Counted from the stretch's first letter, positions 37,552 to 48,644 are shown. The stretch is 64,000 bases of DNA from Rikenellaceae bacterium (GCA_015059925.1 SUZL01000001.1:362093-426092), one strand, 5' to 3'. Made by a program: numbers and translations. Notes: generated by a model from the letters alone, not told the origin.

Positions 37552-40500
37552 ATGAAACGATTTTTTAATATAATCTGGGCCCTTGCGGCTGTGGCGGCTA
37601 TGCTGACCGCCTGCCACAAAGACGACGTCGTGGCTACCCAGCCCGACGCCCCCGAGGGATATATGGCCATAAGCGTGCCCATTACGATGCCCGATATGAG
37701 CGTGGTTGAGACCCGCGGAGTCGATCCCGACGGTCATAACATCCACCGCATTGCGCTCTTCTGCTTCGACCAGTTCGGTATGTTCATCTCGCACGTCAAT
37801 GATGTTGAGTTGAACACAACCTCTACCACGTCAGGCCAGATTGTCGAGGCTCTGATTCCCGACGCTACGCGCCGCATCCACTTCGTGGCCAACCAGAATA
37901 CGTCAACTTTCAACGATGCCGACAACAAAGGTAAGAGCGAGCTGAAGATAATGACCACTCTGGAGGGCTCGTCGGGTATGATGATCTACTGGGGCCGCTA
38001 TGCCACAGAAGCCAGCACCGCTGCCGAGTTTAAGGAGGGATTGCTCGCGGCTCACGGCTCAGCCAACAACCCCATCCGCTTGCTGCGCAATCAGGCAAAG
38101 GTGTCGGTGAATGTTGAATCTGGCGTAAGCTTCTCTGTTGCCGGTTTTGCCGTTGTCAATACCAACGCATTCGGCACAGTCGCTCCTCGCCACCCCGAGA
38201 AGGGCTTTGACTTCGATGTGCTGGGTACAGATTGGACAGGCAAGGACTTCGTTACCCTTCCCAAAAACAGAGCCAAGCTCACCCCTCCGGCCGATGTGGA
38301 CAACGCCGCCGAGACTTACGTTTTCGAGACCGAGAACACCGCTGCCGACCCCGTTAGTGTGATTATCAAGGGCAACGACGGCAAGTACTATCGCGCGATG
38401 TTGATCCTCGACGATGAGTACAAGATGGTGCGTCGTAACCACCACTACATCATCAACATCACCGGCCCGCTCTCGTACGGCAGCGCCTCATTTGCCGAGG
38501 CTCTGGAGGCTCCCGCGACCAACAACGTTTGGCTCTCGATCGACGACGAGGTGAACGAGGTGCGCAACGCCGATTACATCCTTGGCGTCGATCAGACCGA
38601 GGTTGTGATTTTGGCCGAGCCCGTGTCAGGCGGAAGTGGCTACAACTACTCCCAACTCGACGAGAATGGCAAGCGCACTGCTATCCAGAGCAACAGCATC
38701 ATCGAGCTGGGCTACACCTTCTCAAAAGCCGATGGAACAGCAGCTGGTGCTGATGGTCCCGAAGTAAATTGGGAGGATGGCAATACAGTCGCAACCGACT
38801 GGTTGGATAACCAATACAACGCAAGCGGCACAAAGCATTATATCGGTATTAAGCTTAACCCTATTGATGCAAACAACGCTGTCCAGAAAGCCGAGGGAAC
38901 GATCCTTATCAAGAAGGGTCTGTTGCAGCGCAAGATCAAGGTTATCGTGCTCAAGCAGCAGTCGTTCGTGCCGATGTGGGTTACCACGCAGATGTACGGT
39001 GGCGACACTACGCCCAATAACACCACATTCGACGGCAGCAACGTAACCGTTATGTTCACCGTTCCCGACGAGTGTCCCGACGAGATGTTGCCTTTCGAGG
39101 TGTACGTTTCGGTTGATCACCTCGACGTGCGTTCGGCCGCAGGTCAGCCCCTGCCCGTTATCCGCAAGGACGACCCCCGCTATGGCGAGGATGTGAAGAA
39201 GCACCCCAACGATAACAGCAATAACGAGGTTATCGGCTATAAGTATGTTTATACCGTAACCGAGAAGGGCGACCAGCGCATCTACTTCAAGAACATCTTG
39301 GATCAGACGGGCAATAACCCCACAAGCCACAATCACTCGGAGTACGTTACCGTCGAGTCGCCATACTTTAAAACGGAGCGTAAGGCTTATGTCTTTTCTA
39401 CGGATGATCACAATAGAGCAATAACTATTACCAACTTGAGCCATTACAATGCTTTGTCAGGAGTTGCTGGCGCAACCGAAACTGAGGATGTATATTATAT
39501 ACTCGTTCCTCAGAAGAAGGGTGCATACGTTGAGTTTGATATCCGATTGATGAATGGATCAACTTCAATGCCTGCCGCTAATGGTGATGAGTTCCTGCTC
39601 TACTCGGAGTATCTTGATCACGACACTCACGATGCAAATGCGGCTGATTGCTATGCAAACTTTACTGCCCCAATTAGCGAGGGCACTTATGGCACACACG
39701 CTCGCACCTTTGGAATGCAATTTACAAAGGCTCCGACAACCGTTGACAGCTATGATAACGTATATCCTGTCAAGATGCACACTAATAAGGCCAAGAGCGC
39801 CGAGGTAGTGCGTTTAGCATCTAATCAGACTGGTTCTCCCTCTGCATTTACTACGGGAAATTACGCTGGCAATACCTACCGTTCACGAATCTTCGAGTTG
39901 GCGAACTATCGTCCGTTCCGATTCGCTGCGCAGGTAGCAGGTGAAGGTTCATTCGTCGATCACGATGCTTCGGAGGAGAATGTTGATGCGCCCACCACTG
40001 CAACGTGGGCATACGGCAAGAACACAAAGGTGGAGGTTGCATTCGACATCACCTCGTTCACCGCAAATGCCCAAACGGGAGGCGGCGCAACGGTTGATCC
40101 CTTCGGCCGCTCGTTCAAGGTCTATATCGATGCTCCGATGCTGGATTGGGATACTGACCATAGTGTTTACCAAACTCTTAAAAACGCAAATAAGATTGGT
40201 ACTGAAAGCGATGGCAGATTCTACTATATTGTAGATGCTAATCGCGACACAGAAAAAAGCTTCTGGAGCGGATTTGAGACAATGCATAAATCTAACAAGA
40301 TTGCTGGCGAGCGCAAGGTATTGCCCTTCAAGGCAAAGGAGATCGTATCAACGGGTAAGATCACCATCTCGGCCGACCCCGAGGAGGTTACTTACGACGA
40401 GAAGGTATTTAATATCTCTAATAAGCCTATTACGGGCTCTATTACCTACGACGGAAAGAATGTCCCCGCTGGATCATTCGTTTCGTTCGCGCTGATCAGC

Positions 40501-40710
40501 AACAACAGCCGTATCGGTTCGATGACGATCACATCAGCAGGATCATACGAGTTGCGTCTGCGCCCCGAGTATGAGTTTGATTGGGCAACAAATGGCACAG
40601 AGGACACAATTACTATTGACTATCAGATAGGCAATGAAACTTACTCTGCGACTATTAAAGATCTCGCTACACTGTCAACAACTAAGGATATTGCTCTTGT
40701 AAAGCAATAA
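37552..40710 (+). CDS. large DUF4906-type fimbrial (tip?) lipoprotein
   Basis: Lipobox (AMLTACHKDD), ITMPDMSVVETRGVDPDGHNIHRIALFCFDQFG; 1052 aa, last gene of operon. Confidence 0.7.
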   Translation: MKRFFNIIWALAAVAAMLTACHKDDVVATQPDAPEGYMAISVPITMPDMSVVETRGVDPDGHNIHRIALFCFDQFGMFISHVNDVELNTTSTTSGQIVEALIPDATRRIHFVANQNTSTFNDADNKGKSELKIMTTLEGSSGMMIYWGRYATEASTAAEFKEGLLAAHGSANNPIRLLRNQAKVSVNVESGVSFSVAGFAVVNTNAFGTVAPRHPEKGFDFDVLGTDWTGKDFVTLPKNRAKLTPPADVDNAAETYVFETENTAADPVSVIIKGNDGKYYRAMLILDDEYKMVRRNHHYIINITGPLSYGSASFAEALEAPATNNVWLSIDDEVNEVRNADYILGVDQTEVVILAEPVSGGSGYNYSQLDENGKRTAIQSNSIIELGYTFSKADGTAAGADGPEVNWEDGNTVATDWLDNQYNASGTKHYIGIKLNPIDANNAVQKAEGTILIKKGLLQRKIKVIVLKQQSFVPMWVTTQMYGGDTTPNNTTFDGSNVTVMFTVPDECPDEMLPFEVYVSVDHLDVRSAAGQPLPVIRKDDPRYGEDVKKHPNDNSNNEVIGYKYVYTVTEKGDQRIYFKNILDQTGNNPTSHNHSEYVTVESPYFKTERKAYVFSTDDHNRAITITNLSHYNALSGVAGATETEDVYYILVPQKKGAYVEFDIRLMNGSTSMPAANGDEFLLYSEYLDHDTHDANAADCYANFTAPISEGTYGTHARTFGMQFTKAPTTVDSYDNVYPVKMHTNKAKSAEVVRLASNQTGSPSAFTTGNYAGNTYRSRIFELANYRPFRFAAQVAGEGSFVDHDASEENVDAPTTATWAYGKNTKVEVAFDITSFTANAQTGGGATVDPFGRSFKVYIDAPMLDWDTDHSVYQTLKNANKIGTESDGRFYYIVDANRDTEKSFWSGFETMHKSNKIAGERKVLPFKAKEIVSTGKITISADPEEVTYDEKVFNISNKPITGSITYDGKNVPAGSFVSFALISNNSRIGSMTITSAGSYELRLRPEYEFDWATNGTEDTITIDYQIGNETYSATIKDLATLSTTKDIALVKQ

Positions 40711-40730
40711 AACAAACCTCGCATAACAAG

Positions 40731-40759
40731 AAAAGCCTCGCTCAACGCGAGGCTTTTTT
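40731..40759. terminator. rho-independent terminator of pilus operon
   Basis: AAAAGCCTCGCTCAACGCGAGGCTTTTTT. Confidence 0.85.
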
Positions 40760-40774
40760 GTATCTCTTCCACCA

Positions 40775-42028
40775 CTATTTATTCCTATCAATCATCAGCG
40801 CCACAGATACATCGCCCGTGACATTTACCGATGTGCGGAGCATATCGAGCGGGCGGTCAATGCCGATAATCAGTGCCATACTCTCGGCGGGGATTCCGAC
40901 CGAGGTGAGCACCATCGCCAGAATCACATAGCTTCCGCCCGGAATGGCGGGCGTGCCGATGCTCGAGAGCGTGGTCATAACCACAATCGTGAGCAGCTGC
41001 GACAGCGTAAGGTCGATGCCGAGCGCCTGCGCGATAAAGAGCGTAGCAACGGTCTGATAACACGACGTGCCGTCCATATTTATCGTACAGCCGATGGGCA
41101 GCACAAACGATGCCGTCTCGCGCGATACGCCCAGCCGCTCCTGTGCCGTTGTGTAGGTCATCGGCAGCGTCGCAGCACTACTACTGGTCGTAAAAGCGAA
41201 TAGTTGCAGAGGATATACACGACGGATAAAATCGAAGTACCCCACCCTGCCGAACAACACAGCCAACGTAGGATAGAAGACAAATAGCAGGAAGCAGAGC
41301 GCCACAACCACATTCACCGCATAGACTCCCAGCGCCGCAAAGACCGACCCATCGCCATTGAAATCGACGACAAGTCCCGCCATCAGCGCCGCAACACCCA
41401 CAGGCGCGCAGGCGATAACGTAGCCCACGAGCTTCATCACAACCTCGTTCAGCGAATCGAAGAGCGTGATAATCGGGGCCTTCTTCTGCTGTGGAACAGC
41501 CAGCACAGCCACGCCAAAGAGCAGTGCGAAGAAGATGATTTGCAACATCTTGCCATTGTCGGTCAGCGCCGCAAAGATATTCGACGGCACTATATCGTCC
41601 AGAAAACGCAGCGGGCCGCCATCCTCCGCCGCGGACTGCTTTAGCTGTATCGTGCTGGTCGCATCGGCGTACTTCTGCCCCATCTCGGCCACCACATCGT
41701 CGCCGATAACATCGCCCGGGCGCATCAACATAGCCGAGCCCATACCCACAACGACTGCAAACACCGTAGTACACAGATATGTTACAACCGTACGTCCTCC
41801 CAGCCGCGAGAGCGACGAGGTATCCTTCAGCTCGGCCACGCCCTTGACCAAAGTTACAAAAACCAGTGGCACGGCCACCAGCACCAACGCCTTGATAAAG
41901 AGATTTCCGAACGGACGTATCCAATCATTGACCACCACCTCGCCGCCCGCAGCAATGGCCACAAAGCCGATGGCAATGCCGACAATGAGTCCGATGAGTA
42001 TTTGCAGATATAGCGGTATTCGCTTCAT
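40775..42028 (-). CDS. dicarboxylate/amino acid:cation (Na+/H+) symporter (start reassigned to MKRIPLYLQ...)
   Basis: DAACS family: FAFTTSSSAATLPMTYTTAQERLGVSRETASFVLPIGCTINMDGTSCYQ. Confidence 0.95.
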   Translation of the reverse strand: MKRIPLYLQILIGLIVGIAIGFVAIAAGGEVVVNDWIRPFGNLFIKALVLVAVPLVFVTLVKGVAELKDTSSLSRLGGRTVVTYLCTTVFAVVVGMGSAMLMRPGDVIGDDVVAEMGQKYADATSTIQLKQSAAEDGGPLRFLDDIVPSNIFAALTDNGKMLQIIFFALLFGVAVLAVPQQKKAPIITLFDSLNEVVMKLVGYVIACAPVGVAALMAGLVVDFNGDGSVFAALGVYAVNVVVALCFLLFVFYPTLAVLFGRVGYFDFIRRVYPLQLFAFTTSSSAATLPMTYTTAQERLGVSRETASFVLPIGCTINMDGTSCYQTVATLFIAQALGIDLTLSQLLTIVVMTTLSSIGTPAIPGGSYVILAMVLTSVGIPAESMALIIGIDRPLDMLRTSVNVTGDVSVALMIDRNK

Positions 42029-42127
42029 ATTTTTCAGTCTTTTTGATCGTGAAAACAAATTTTGATTGATAAAGATAGTTGTTTTCATCGTAATATACAA
42101 ACCCGACCGCCTGTGAGCCTCAACCTT

Positions 42128-43399
42128 CTACACGAAGAGGCTTCCGATGAGCAGGTAGGTCGCAACCGAGCAGATGGTCAGCACCAATCCCACAGCCGAC
42201 TCATAGGGAATCATCTTCAGGCGATCCTTGATACCCATCTCCACCGCGCCTCCCGTTGCGTGGAAGAACGATCCGTGCGGCAGATGATCCAGCACCGTCG
42301 ATCCGACATTCACCATCGCAGCACCCCACACAGCCGCCACGCCCGAGGCTAAGATAGCCTCCGAGAATGAGGCCGAGGCGATGGTTGCACCGGCCGTTGT
42401 CGAGGCCGTAGCTGCCGACATCGCGATTCCCGACAAGGGGGCCAACAACACGCGCGCCGACTCGCCACTGCCCAATGCCGCGATCAGCATATCGGTAAGC
42501 GTCGAGGCCTTGATAATTCCCGCAATAGCACCCGTACTGACCAAAAGTACGGCCACCACCGACATCTTCTCCAATCCGTAACTCACGCACTCGGCCGTAC
42601 GTCGCCACTGTCGCGTAGCGATGATCCCCACAACACCACCTACGGGCAGTGCAATAAGCGGATCGATGGCCACACCTGCCACAGGTCGTAACATCAGCAG
42701 GGCCATAACCACCACAGGGCCTGCGATACTCGCCCCGAACGATGGCAACGACTGCTCCTCGACTCTCTGCTCAACACGCGCCATAGCCACATCGTGTTTC
42801 ATCCTTCGTGCAAGCAGTGGCAGAATTAGATACACCGTAACAAATAATCCGACAACTGCCGCCGCCACGTTGGCCAACATCACCGACGAGAGTGGCGCAC
42901 CGAAATTCTCGGCCGCAATGATTGTATTGGGGTTGGGCGAGATGATATTTCCGCACTTACCTCCGCCAATCATAGCCAGCAGCACGCCAAAGCGCGACAC
43001 GCCCACGCGCTCCGAGATGATTATCGCAATCGGCGCAACGGTAATCACCGCCACGTCAATAAATACTCCTACGGCCGTTAGCAGCATCGTCGCTAACGCC
43101 AATGCCAAAAAGACGTGCCGCTCGCCCAGACGATTTACAATCGTGTGCGAGATAGATGCCGCCGCACCCGTCTTGATAAGCACGCCCGAGAGGACTCCTG
43201 CCGCGATGATGCGGATAATGGCAGGCGTAATATCCTTCACGCCCGAGATCATATTGGCCACCGTCGCATCCAATCCCATTCCTCCCATAAGACCGCCCAC
43301 AACGGCACCCAGCAACAGACTATATACGGGCGAAAATCGCCTCACAATAAGCACAATGGCCACGACCAAGCCTACAACAGCTCCTAATGCAGAATTCAT
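42128..43399 (-). CDS. GntP-family permease (gluconate/glycerate-type)
   Basis: Multi-pass; GGKCGNIISPNPNTIIAAENF, SGIAMSAATASTTAGATIAS. Confidence 0.9.
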   Translation of the reverse strand: MNSALGAVVGLVVAIVLIVRRFSPVYSLLLGAVVGGLMGGMGLDATVANMISGVKDITPAIIRIIAAGVLSGVLIKTGAAASISHTIVNRLGERHVFLALALATMLLTAVGVFIDVAVITVAPIAIIISERVGVSRFGVLLAMIGGGKCGNIISPNPNTIIAAENFGAPLSSVMLANVAAAVVGLFVTVYLILPLLARRMKHDVAMARVEQRVEEQSLPSFGASIAGPVVVMALLMLRPVAGVAIDPLIALPVGGVVGIIATRQWRRTAECVSYGLEKMSVVAVLLVSTGAIAGIIKASTLTDMLIAALGSGESARVLLAPLSGIAMSAATASTTAGATIASASFSEAILASGVAAVWGAAMVNVGSTVLDHLPHGSFFHATGGAVEMGIKDRLKMIPYESAVGLVLTICSVATYLLIGSLFV

Positions 43400-43404
43400 A
43401 AAAC

Positions 43405-44544
43405 CTATTTTATATTCAACATTCTACCTATCTGCCGCGCCGTGCGCTCCACATTTGCGGCCGCCACATCTTGTCGCATCGCCTCCTGCAGCGTCATCGG
43501 ACCGGATACGATTGGCAGTATCGCCGCGAAATCACTCTCGCTTAGCTCCTCGCACCATCGCACCCCACCGCCAATGGCTATGCAGGGAATACCCTCTCGC
43601 CGAGCAGCCGACAGCACACCGCTCGGAGCCTTGCCCATAACGGTCTGCGCATCCAATCGGCCCTCGCCCGTAATGACAAGGTCGCTGCCTGCGATTATTT
43701 CGTCAAAGCGCATCGCGCCCAACACCATCTCGATGCCTCGCTCCAGCCTCGCACCAAGCAGAGCCTTGAAGCCTCCGCCCAATCCGCCAGCCGCGCCCGC
43801 GCCCTGAAGCGTTGCCACATCCTCACCGTTATGCCGCTTGACTACCTCGGCAAAGAGTCGTAAGCCGCGATCCAACTGTTCAACCATCTCTACGTCAGCA
43901 CCCTTCTGCGGCGCAAAGACGTATGCCGCGCCCTCGGGGCCATAGAGCGGATTTGTAACATCACACGCCACGATAAACTCCGACTCGCGAAGGCCATCCA
44001 TCACCCCACTCTCATCGATCGACGCAATCCGTTGCAGGCACTCTCCGCCGCCCTCGATCTCACGCCCCTCGCTATCGAGAAAACGGAAACCCAGCGCTCG
44101 GAGCATTCCCACGCCCGCATCGTTTGTAGCACTTCCGCCTATTCCGATCAAAAACTTTCGGCAGCCTCGGCCCAGCGCATCGAGAATCATCTGGCCCGTG
44201 CCATAGGTTGTCGTCTTCAGCGGATTGCGCTCATCGGCACGGAGCAGGGGCAGACCACTTGCGGCCGACATCTCCATAACGGCCGTCCTGCCGCCATCGA
44301 TAATTCCGTAGCGAGCCACGATGGGACGCATCAGCGGATCGGCCACCTCAACGCTGACATACTCACCCTGCAGAGTCTCCACCAGCGCCTCGACCGTGCC
44401 CTCGCCACCATCGGCTATGCTCACCTTGCGCACTTCACACTGCGGCTGCTCACTCACAAAGCCACGCTCGAAAGCCTCGGCCACCTCGGCCGAGGAGAGC
44501 GAACCCTTGAACGAATCTACTGCTATTGTTATCTTTTTTACCAT
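43405..44544 (-). CDS. glycerate kinase
   Basis: KITIAVDSFKGSLSSAEVAEAFERG, VSIADGGEGTVEALV, LIGIGGSATNDAGVGMLRALG, GEGRLDAQTVMGKAPSGV. Confidence 0.97.
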   Translation of the reverse strand: MVKKITIAVDSFKGSLSSAEVAEAFERGFVSEQPQCEVRKVSIADGGEGTVEALVETLQGEYVSVEVADPLMRPIVARYGIIDGGRTAVMEMSAASGLPLLRADERNPLKTTTYGTGQMILDALGRGCRKFLIGIGGSATNDAGVGMLRALGFRFLDSEGREIEGGGECLQRIASIDESGVMDGLRESEFIVACDVTNPLYGPEGAAYVFAPQKGADVEMVEQLDRGLRLFAEVVKRHNGEDVATLQGAGAAGGLGGGFKALLGARLERGIEMVLGAMRFDEIIAGSDLVITGEGRLDAQTVMGKAPSGVLSAARREGIPCIAIGGGVRWCEELSESDFAAILPIVSGPMTLQEAMRQDVAAANVERTARQIGRMLNIK

Positions 44545-44757
44545 TGGACTTCGGTTTTATTGCGGCTCGCGAAAATTGAGCCACTACCAAAATTACAAAA
44601 AAAAACATCATCCTGCAAAAACGGGACACTATTTTCCCTTTTTCACCACTCATCCCCAATATCCGCACCACAGCCGATCGCAGAAAAAAAAGATTTTACC
44701 ACGAATTAATTAATAAAAAATCCTAACTTTGTATAATTGGTATAAAAATGTCTTGAT

Positions 44758-46935
44758 ATGAAATTCATTCATTCCCTCATTCTGGCAGCTGCTGCCTTCG
44801 CGTTTGCAGCCTGCTCTTCATCACCCCAACTCACCTCGTACGTCGATCCCAAGATCGGCACGGGCGATCACGGCCACGTCTTCGTCGGTGCCAACGTACC
44901 CTTCGGTATGGTGCAGGTCGGTCCAACAAGCATCCCGCAGGAGTGGGACTGGTGCTCGGGCTACCACGCCAGCGACTCGACACTGATCGGTTTCTCGCAC
45001 ACCCACCTCTCGGGTACGGGTATTGGCGATCTGTTCGACGTTACGATTATGCCTGTCGTGGGCGAGGTTACCTACTCGCGTGGCGATGGCGTTGATCCCG
45101 CAAGCGGAATGTGGTCATTTGCCGACCGCTCGCAGGAGATCGCGCGCCCGGGCTACTACTCTGTTCCCGTTATGCGCTACGGCATTAAGGCCGAGATGAG
45201 CGCCACCTCGCGCGTAGGCTACCACCGCTACACCTTCCCCGCAAGTGCGGAGGCTGCCCTCGTTATCGACCTCCAGAACGGAGGCTGCTGGGACAGCGTC
45301 AAGGAGAGTTCGATGCAGGTCGTTGGCGAAAACCGCATCGAGGGCTATCGCTACTCGTCGGGCTGGGCCAACAACCAGAAGGTCTATTTCGTGGCGGAGT
45401 TCTCGCGCCCGTTCGAGAGTTTCGAGATAAAGAACACACACTACGGTCGCGCCAACTTCACCACCTCAGCCAATGAGCAGATCCTGCTCAAGGTGGCTCT
45501 CTCGCCCGTCAGCATCGAGGGAGCGCGTGCCAATATGGCCGCCGAGATGCCCGCGTGGCCCTCGATTGAGCAGGTGGCCGAGCAGGCCAACGAGCGCTGG
45601 GAGGCCGAACTTCAGAAGGCCCGCATCGAGAGCGAGGATGAGAGCGTGAAGCGCATCTTCTACACCGCTCTGTATCACACGATGATCGCCCCCTCGGAGT
45701 TCTGCGACGTGGATGGAGCCTATCGCGGTGCCGACGGCGAGGTACACCCCAACCCCGGCCACACGACCTACACCACCTACTCGCTCTGGGACACCTATCG
45801 TGCCGCTATGCCTCTGCTTTCGATTCTCCATCCCGAGAAGATGAACGGCATAATCAACACTATGCTCAACATCCACGACGAGCAGGGCCGCCTGCCCGTA
45901 TGGCATCTGTGGGGCAACGAGACCGACTGTATGGTTGGTAATCCGGGCGTTATCTCGGTTGCCGACGCAGTGGTAAAGGGCGATACGGGCATCGACAAGG
46001 AGCGCGCCTATCGTGCAATCCGCTCCACCTCGATGAACGAAGGTCGCGGCAATGGTCTGCGTATGGAGTACGGCTACATCCCCTTCGATAAGATGACAAC
46101 CCAATCCGTCGCTTTCGATATGGAGTACGCCATCGCCGATGCCGCAGCTGCCGCAGCCGCTCGCGCCGTGGGCAACGAGGAGGATGCCCGCTACTTCGAG
46201 AATCGCAGCCACTCCTATCGCAACTACTTCGACCCGTCGGTCGGCTTTATCCGTCCGCGCAACAGCAAGGGCGAGTGGCGCGAGCCGTTCGACCCCTTCC
46301 ACTCGGACCACAACGCCGACGACTACTGCGAGGGCAATGCTTGGCAATACACTTGGCTCGTGCCGCACGATTGGCAGGGGCTGGCCGAGTGCTTCGGCTC
46401 ACGCGAGGCTATGATCGAGAAGCTCGATTCACTCTTCACGATCAGTTCGGAGGTTACGGGCGAGCGCAAGTCGTCGGATATCTCGGGCCTTATCGGTCAG
46501 TATGCTCACGGCAACGAGCCCAGCCACCACACACTCTACCTCTACGCTATGGCAGCCGAGCCGTGGAAGTGCGCCGACAAGGTGCGCGAGGTACTCTCGA
46601 CACTCTACTTCGATGGCGAGGCGGGTCTGTCGGGCAACGAGGATGTGGGACAGATGTCGGCGTGGTATGTGATGTCGGCACTCGGATTCTACGAGGTTGA
46701 GCCCGCATCGGCGCGCTACTGGTTTGGCTCGCCCATCATCTCGGAGGCTACGCTGCAACTTAAAGGCGGGCAGATGCACATCATCGTGGAGAACAACTCG
46801 GCCGAGAATCGTTACATCCAGCGCATCTGGCTCAATGGCAAGGAGTATCGCCAGCCTTGGATCTCGCACGCCGATCTCACCGCCGGAGGCGAGCTTCGCA
46901 TTGAGATGGGCACAGAGAAGAGACTTTGGTATTAA
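44758..46935 (+). CDS. glycoside hydrolase family 92 alpha-mannosidase
   Basis: SYVDPKIGTGDHGHVFVGANVPFGMVQVGPTS, GFSHTHLSGTG, YTTYSLWDTYRA, HGNEPSHHTLYLYA. Confidence 0.97.
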   Translation: MKFIHSLILAAAAFAFAACSSSPQLTSYVDPKIGTGDHGHVFVGANVPFGMVQVGPTSIPQEWDWCSGYHASDSTLIGFSHTHLSGTGIGDLFDVTIMPVVGEVTYSRGDGVDPASGMWSFADRSQEIARPGYYSVPVMRYGIKAEMSATSRVGYHRYTFPASAEAALVIDLQNGGCWDSVKESSMQVVGENRIEGYRYSSGWANNQKVYFVAEFSRPFESFEIKNTHYGRANFTTSANEQILLKVALSPVSIEGARANMAAEMPAWPSIEQVAEQANERWEAELQKARIESEDESVKRIFYTALYHTMIAPSEFCDVDGAYRGADGEVHPNPGHTTYTTYSLWDTYRAAMPLLSILHPEKMNGIINTMLNIHDEQGRLPVWHLWGNETDCMVGNPGVISVADAVVKGDTGIDKERAYRAIRSTSMNEGRGNGLRMEYGYIPFDKMTTQSVAFDMEYAIADAAAAAAARAVGNEEDARYFENRSHSYRNYFDPSVGFIRPRNSKGEWREPFDPFHSDHNADDYCEGNAWQYTWLVPHDWQGLAECFGSREAMIEKLDSLFTISSEVTGERKSSDISGLIGQYAHGNEPSHHTLYLYAMAAEPWKCADKVREVLSTLYFDGEAGLSGNEDVGQMSAWYVMSALGFYEVEPASARYWFGSPIISEATLQLKGGQMHIIVENNSAENRYIQRIWLNGKEYRQPWISHADLTAGGELRIEMGTEKRLWY

Positions 46936-46956
46936 AACAACAAAACCTTCCCAAAT

Positions 46957-48624
46957 ATGAAAAAGTATCTATTATCAGCATTGGCACTGATGGTGTCGCT
47001 GGTGGCCGTAGCTCAGCCTCAGCAGCAGAGCAATCCTCTGCCCAAAAATGTGGCTTACAACACCCGTTCGATGGGTGGCTCACAGGATGTAGGCCGCTCG
47101 TTCAACAACTCACCCACCTTCTTTATCTACCCCGACTCGCCACTTAACGAGGAAGCTGCGAAGGCTCTTGTTGTGGAACTTGGCGTAGATAAGGTTGCCG
47201 AGCAGACTCACGCCTCAACCTTTGTGATCAACCCCGTCGGCGAGAAGTACGACAACAAGGCCGACTTCGAGGCCTTCGTTGAGCTCTACAATCGCGCCCG
47301 CTCGGGTAATCTGAAGGTTATCGGTATCGGCAATGGAGCGACGTTCGTAAATACGGCTCTCGCTGCAACGGACGCAGCCGGCCACATTGCAGGTATCCTT
47401 ACCATCGGTGGCAAGACGTTCAAGGCCCCCGCCTCATCGTACGGCGTTCCCGCCTACGTTGCCGGCAAGACGGCCAAGAGCGTAGCCAAGCCCTACATCG
47501 CAATCAACAAAGCCACGAAGGATGGCAACCGCTACACCAACGCCGAGGAGCCACTGCTCTGCGTTGTTGTGAACGAGAATACGGCGGCACAGCTGGGCGA
47601 GATCTTCAGCGATGCGTGGGCCGAGGTGCTGGGCAAGAATTTCCGCTACAACAACTACAAACACACCCACTACGAGGGTATGAAATACGGCGAGTACGGC
47701 CCGGGCGAGCTGGAGCCCTACACCGATTGGGAGGCTCTCGGAATCAAGCGCAACGTCGTTATCACCGAGCAGCGTCAGGGCCTGCCTTGGCTCTGGTACG
47801 AGTATTGGCCCGAGGAGCTGATGGAGGGCGCACCCGCAAAGAGCGTTCCCGTGATGGTGCTGCTGCACGGCAATGCGAACGATCCCCGCACGCAGGCCGA
47901 GACTTCGGGATTCATTCAGGTGGCTGGCAAGGAGCGCTTCTTCGTCGTTGAGATGGAGTGGCAGGGCAGCCGCAACTACGGCGCTATGGGACACGACGGC
48001 GTGGAGCAGGTACTCTACCAGCTCTTGGCCAAATATCCCCAGCTCGATCCTTCGCGCATCTACGCCGAGGGTCTGTCGGCAGGCTCGATGACCGCTACGG
48101 CGCTCGGTATCAAGAAGTCGCACCTGTTTGCTGCCGTTGGAGGCCACTCGGGCGGTATCTTCAAGGGTGCGCGTGGACTCTTCTCCAACTTCGATGCTAT
48201 GTGGGACGAGGCTACGCAGAAACGTGGCGCTGTGGAGATGCCCTACTGCTCGGTTATCGGCACGGCCGACACGACGGTGCCCTACTTCACTCCCGATAAC
48301 TACAAGGACAACAGCTACCTCAACGCGTGGAACACCTACCAGCAGATGAACGGTATGCCCGTTGTGATGGATCTTAATTTCGACGTTGATCCCATCTTCG
48401 GCTTCGAGCTTAAGGATCGCCACGCCATCAAGACCAACAAGGGCGAGGGCATCCGTATGGAGATCGGCCAGCAGTATAAGGGCGAGAAGCCGCTGATCTG
48501 TATCGTCGCCGTTATGGACTACGGCCACTGGAACTTTATGCCTACGGCACAGGTTATGTGGGACTACTTCAAACAATTCTCCCGCGACCCCGAAACCAAA
48601 CAACTCATCTACAACGGTAAGTAA
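46957..48624 (+). CDS. secreted alpha/beta hydrolase (PHB depolymerase/feruloyl esterase-like)
   Basis: VPVMVLLHGNANDPRTQAETSGF, nucleophile elbow YAEGLSAGSMTA. Confidence 0.8.
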   Translation: MKKYLLSALALMVSLVAVAQPQQQSNPLPKNVAYNTRSMGGSQDVGRSFNNSPTFFIYPDSPLNEEAAKALVVELGVDKVAEQTHASTFVINPVGEKYDNKADFEAFVELYNRARSGNLKVIGIGNGATFVNTALAATDAAGHIAGILTIGGKTFKAPASSYGVPAYVAGKTAKSVAKPYIAINKATKDGNRYTNAEEPLLCVVVNENTAAQLGEIFSDAWAEVLGKNFRYNNYKHTHYEGMKYGEYGPGELEPYTDWEALGIKRNVVITEQRQGLPWLWYEYWPEELMEGAPAKSVPVMVLLHGNANDPRTQAETSGFIQVAGKERFFVVEMEWQGSRNYGAMGHDGVEQVLYQLLAKYPQLDPSRIYAEGLSAGSMTATALGIKKSHLFAAVGGHSGGIFKGARGLFSNFDAMWDEATQKRGAVEMPYCSVIGTADTTVPYFTPDNYKDNSYLNAWNTYQQMNGMPVVMDLNFDVDPIFGFELKDRHAIKTNKGEGIRMEIGQQYKGEKPLICIVAVMDYGHWNFMPTAQVMWDYFKQFSRDPETKQLIYNGK

Positions 48625-48644
48625 CCGAAAATTCAAATAGTCCA

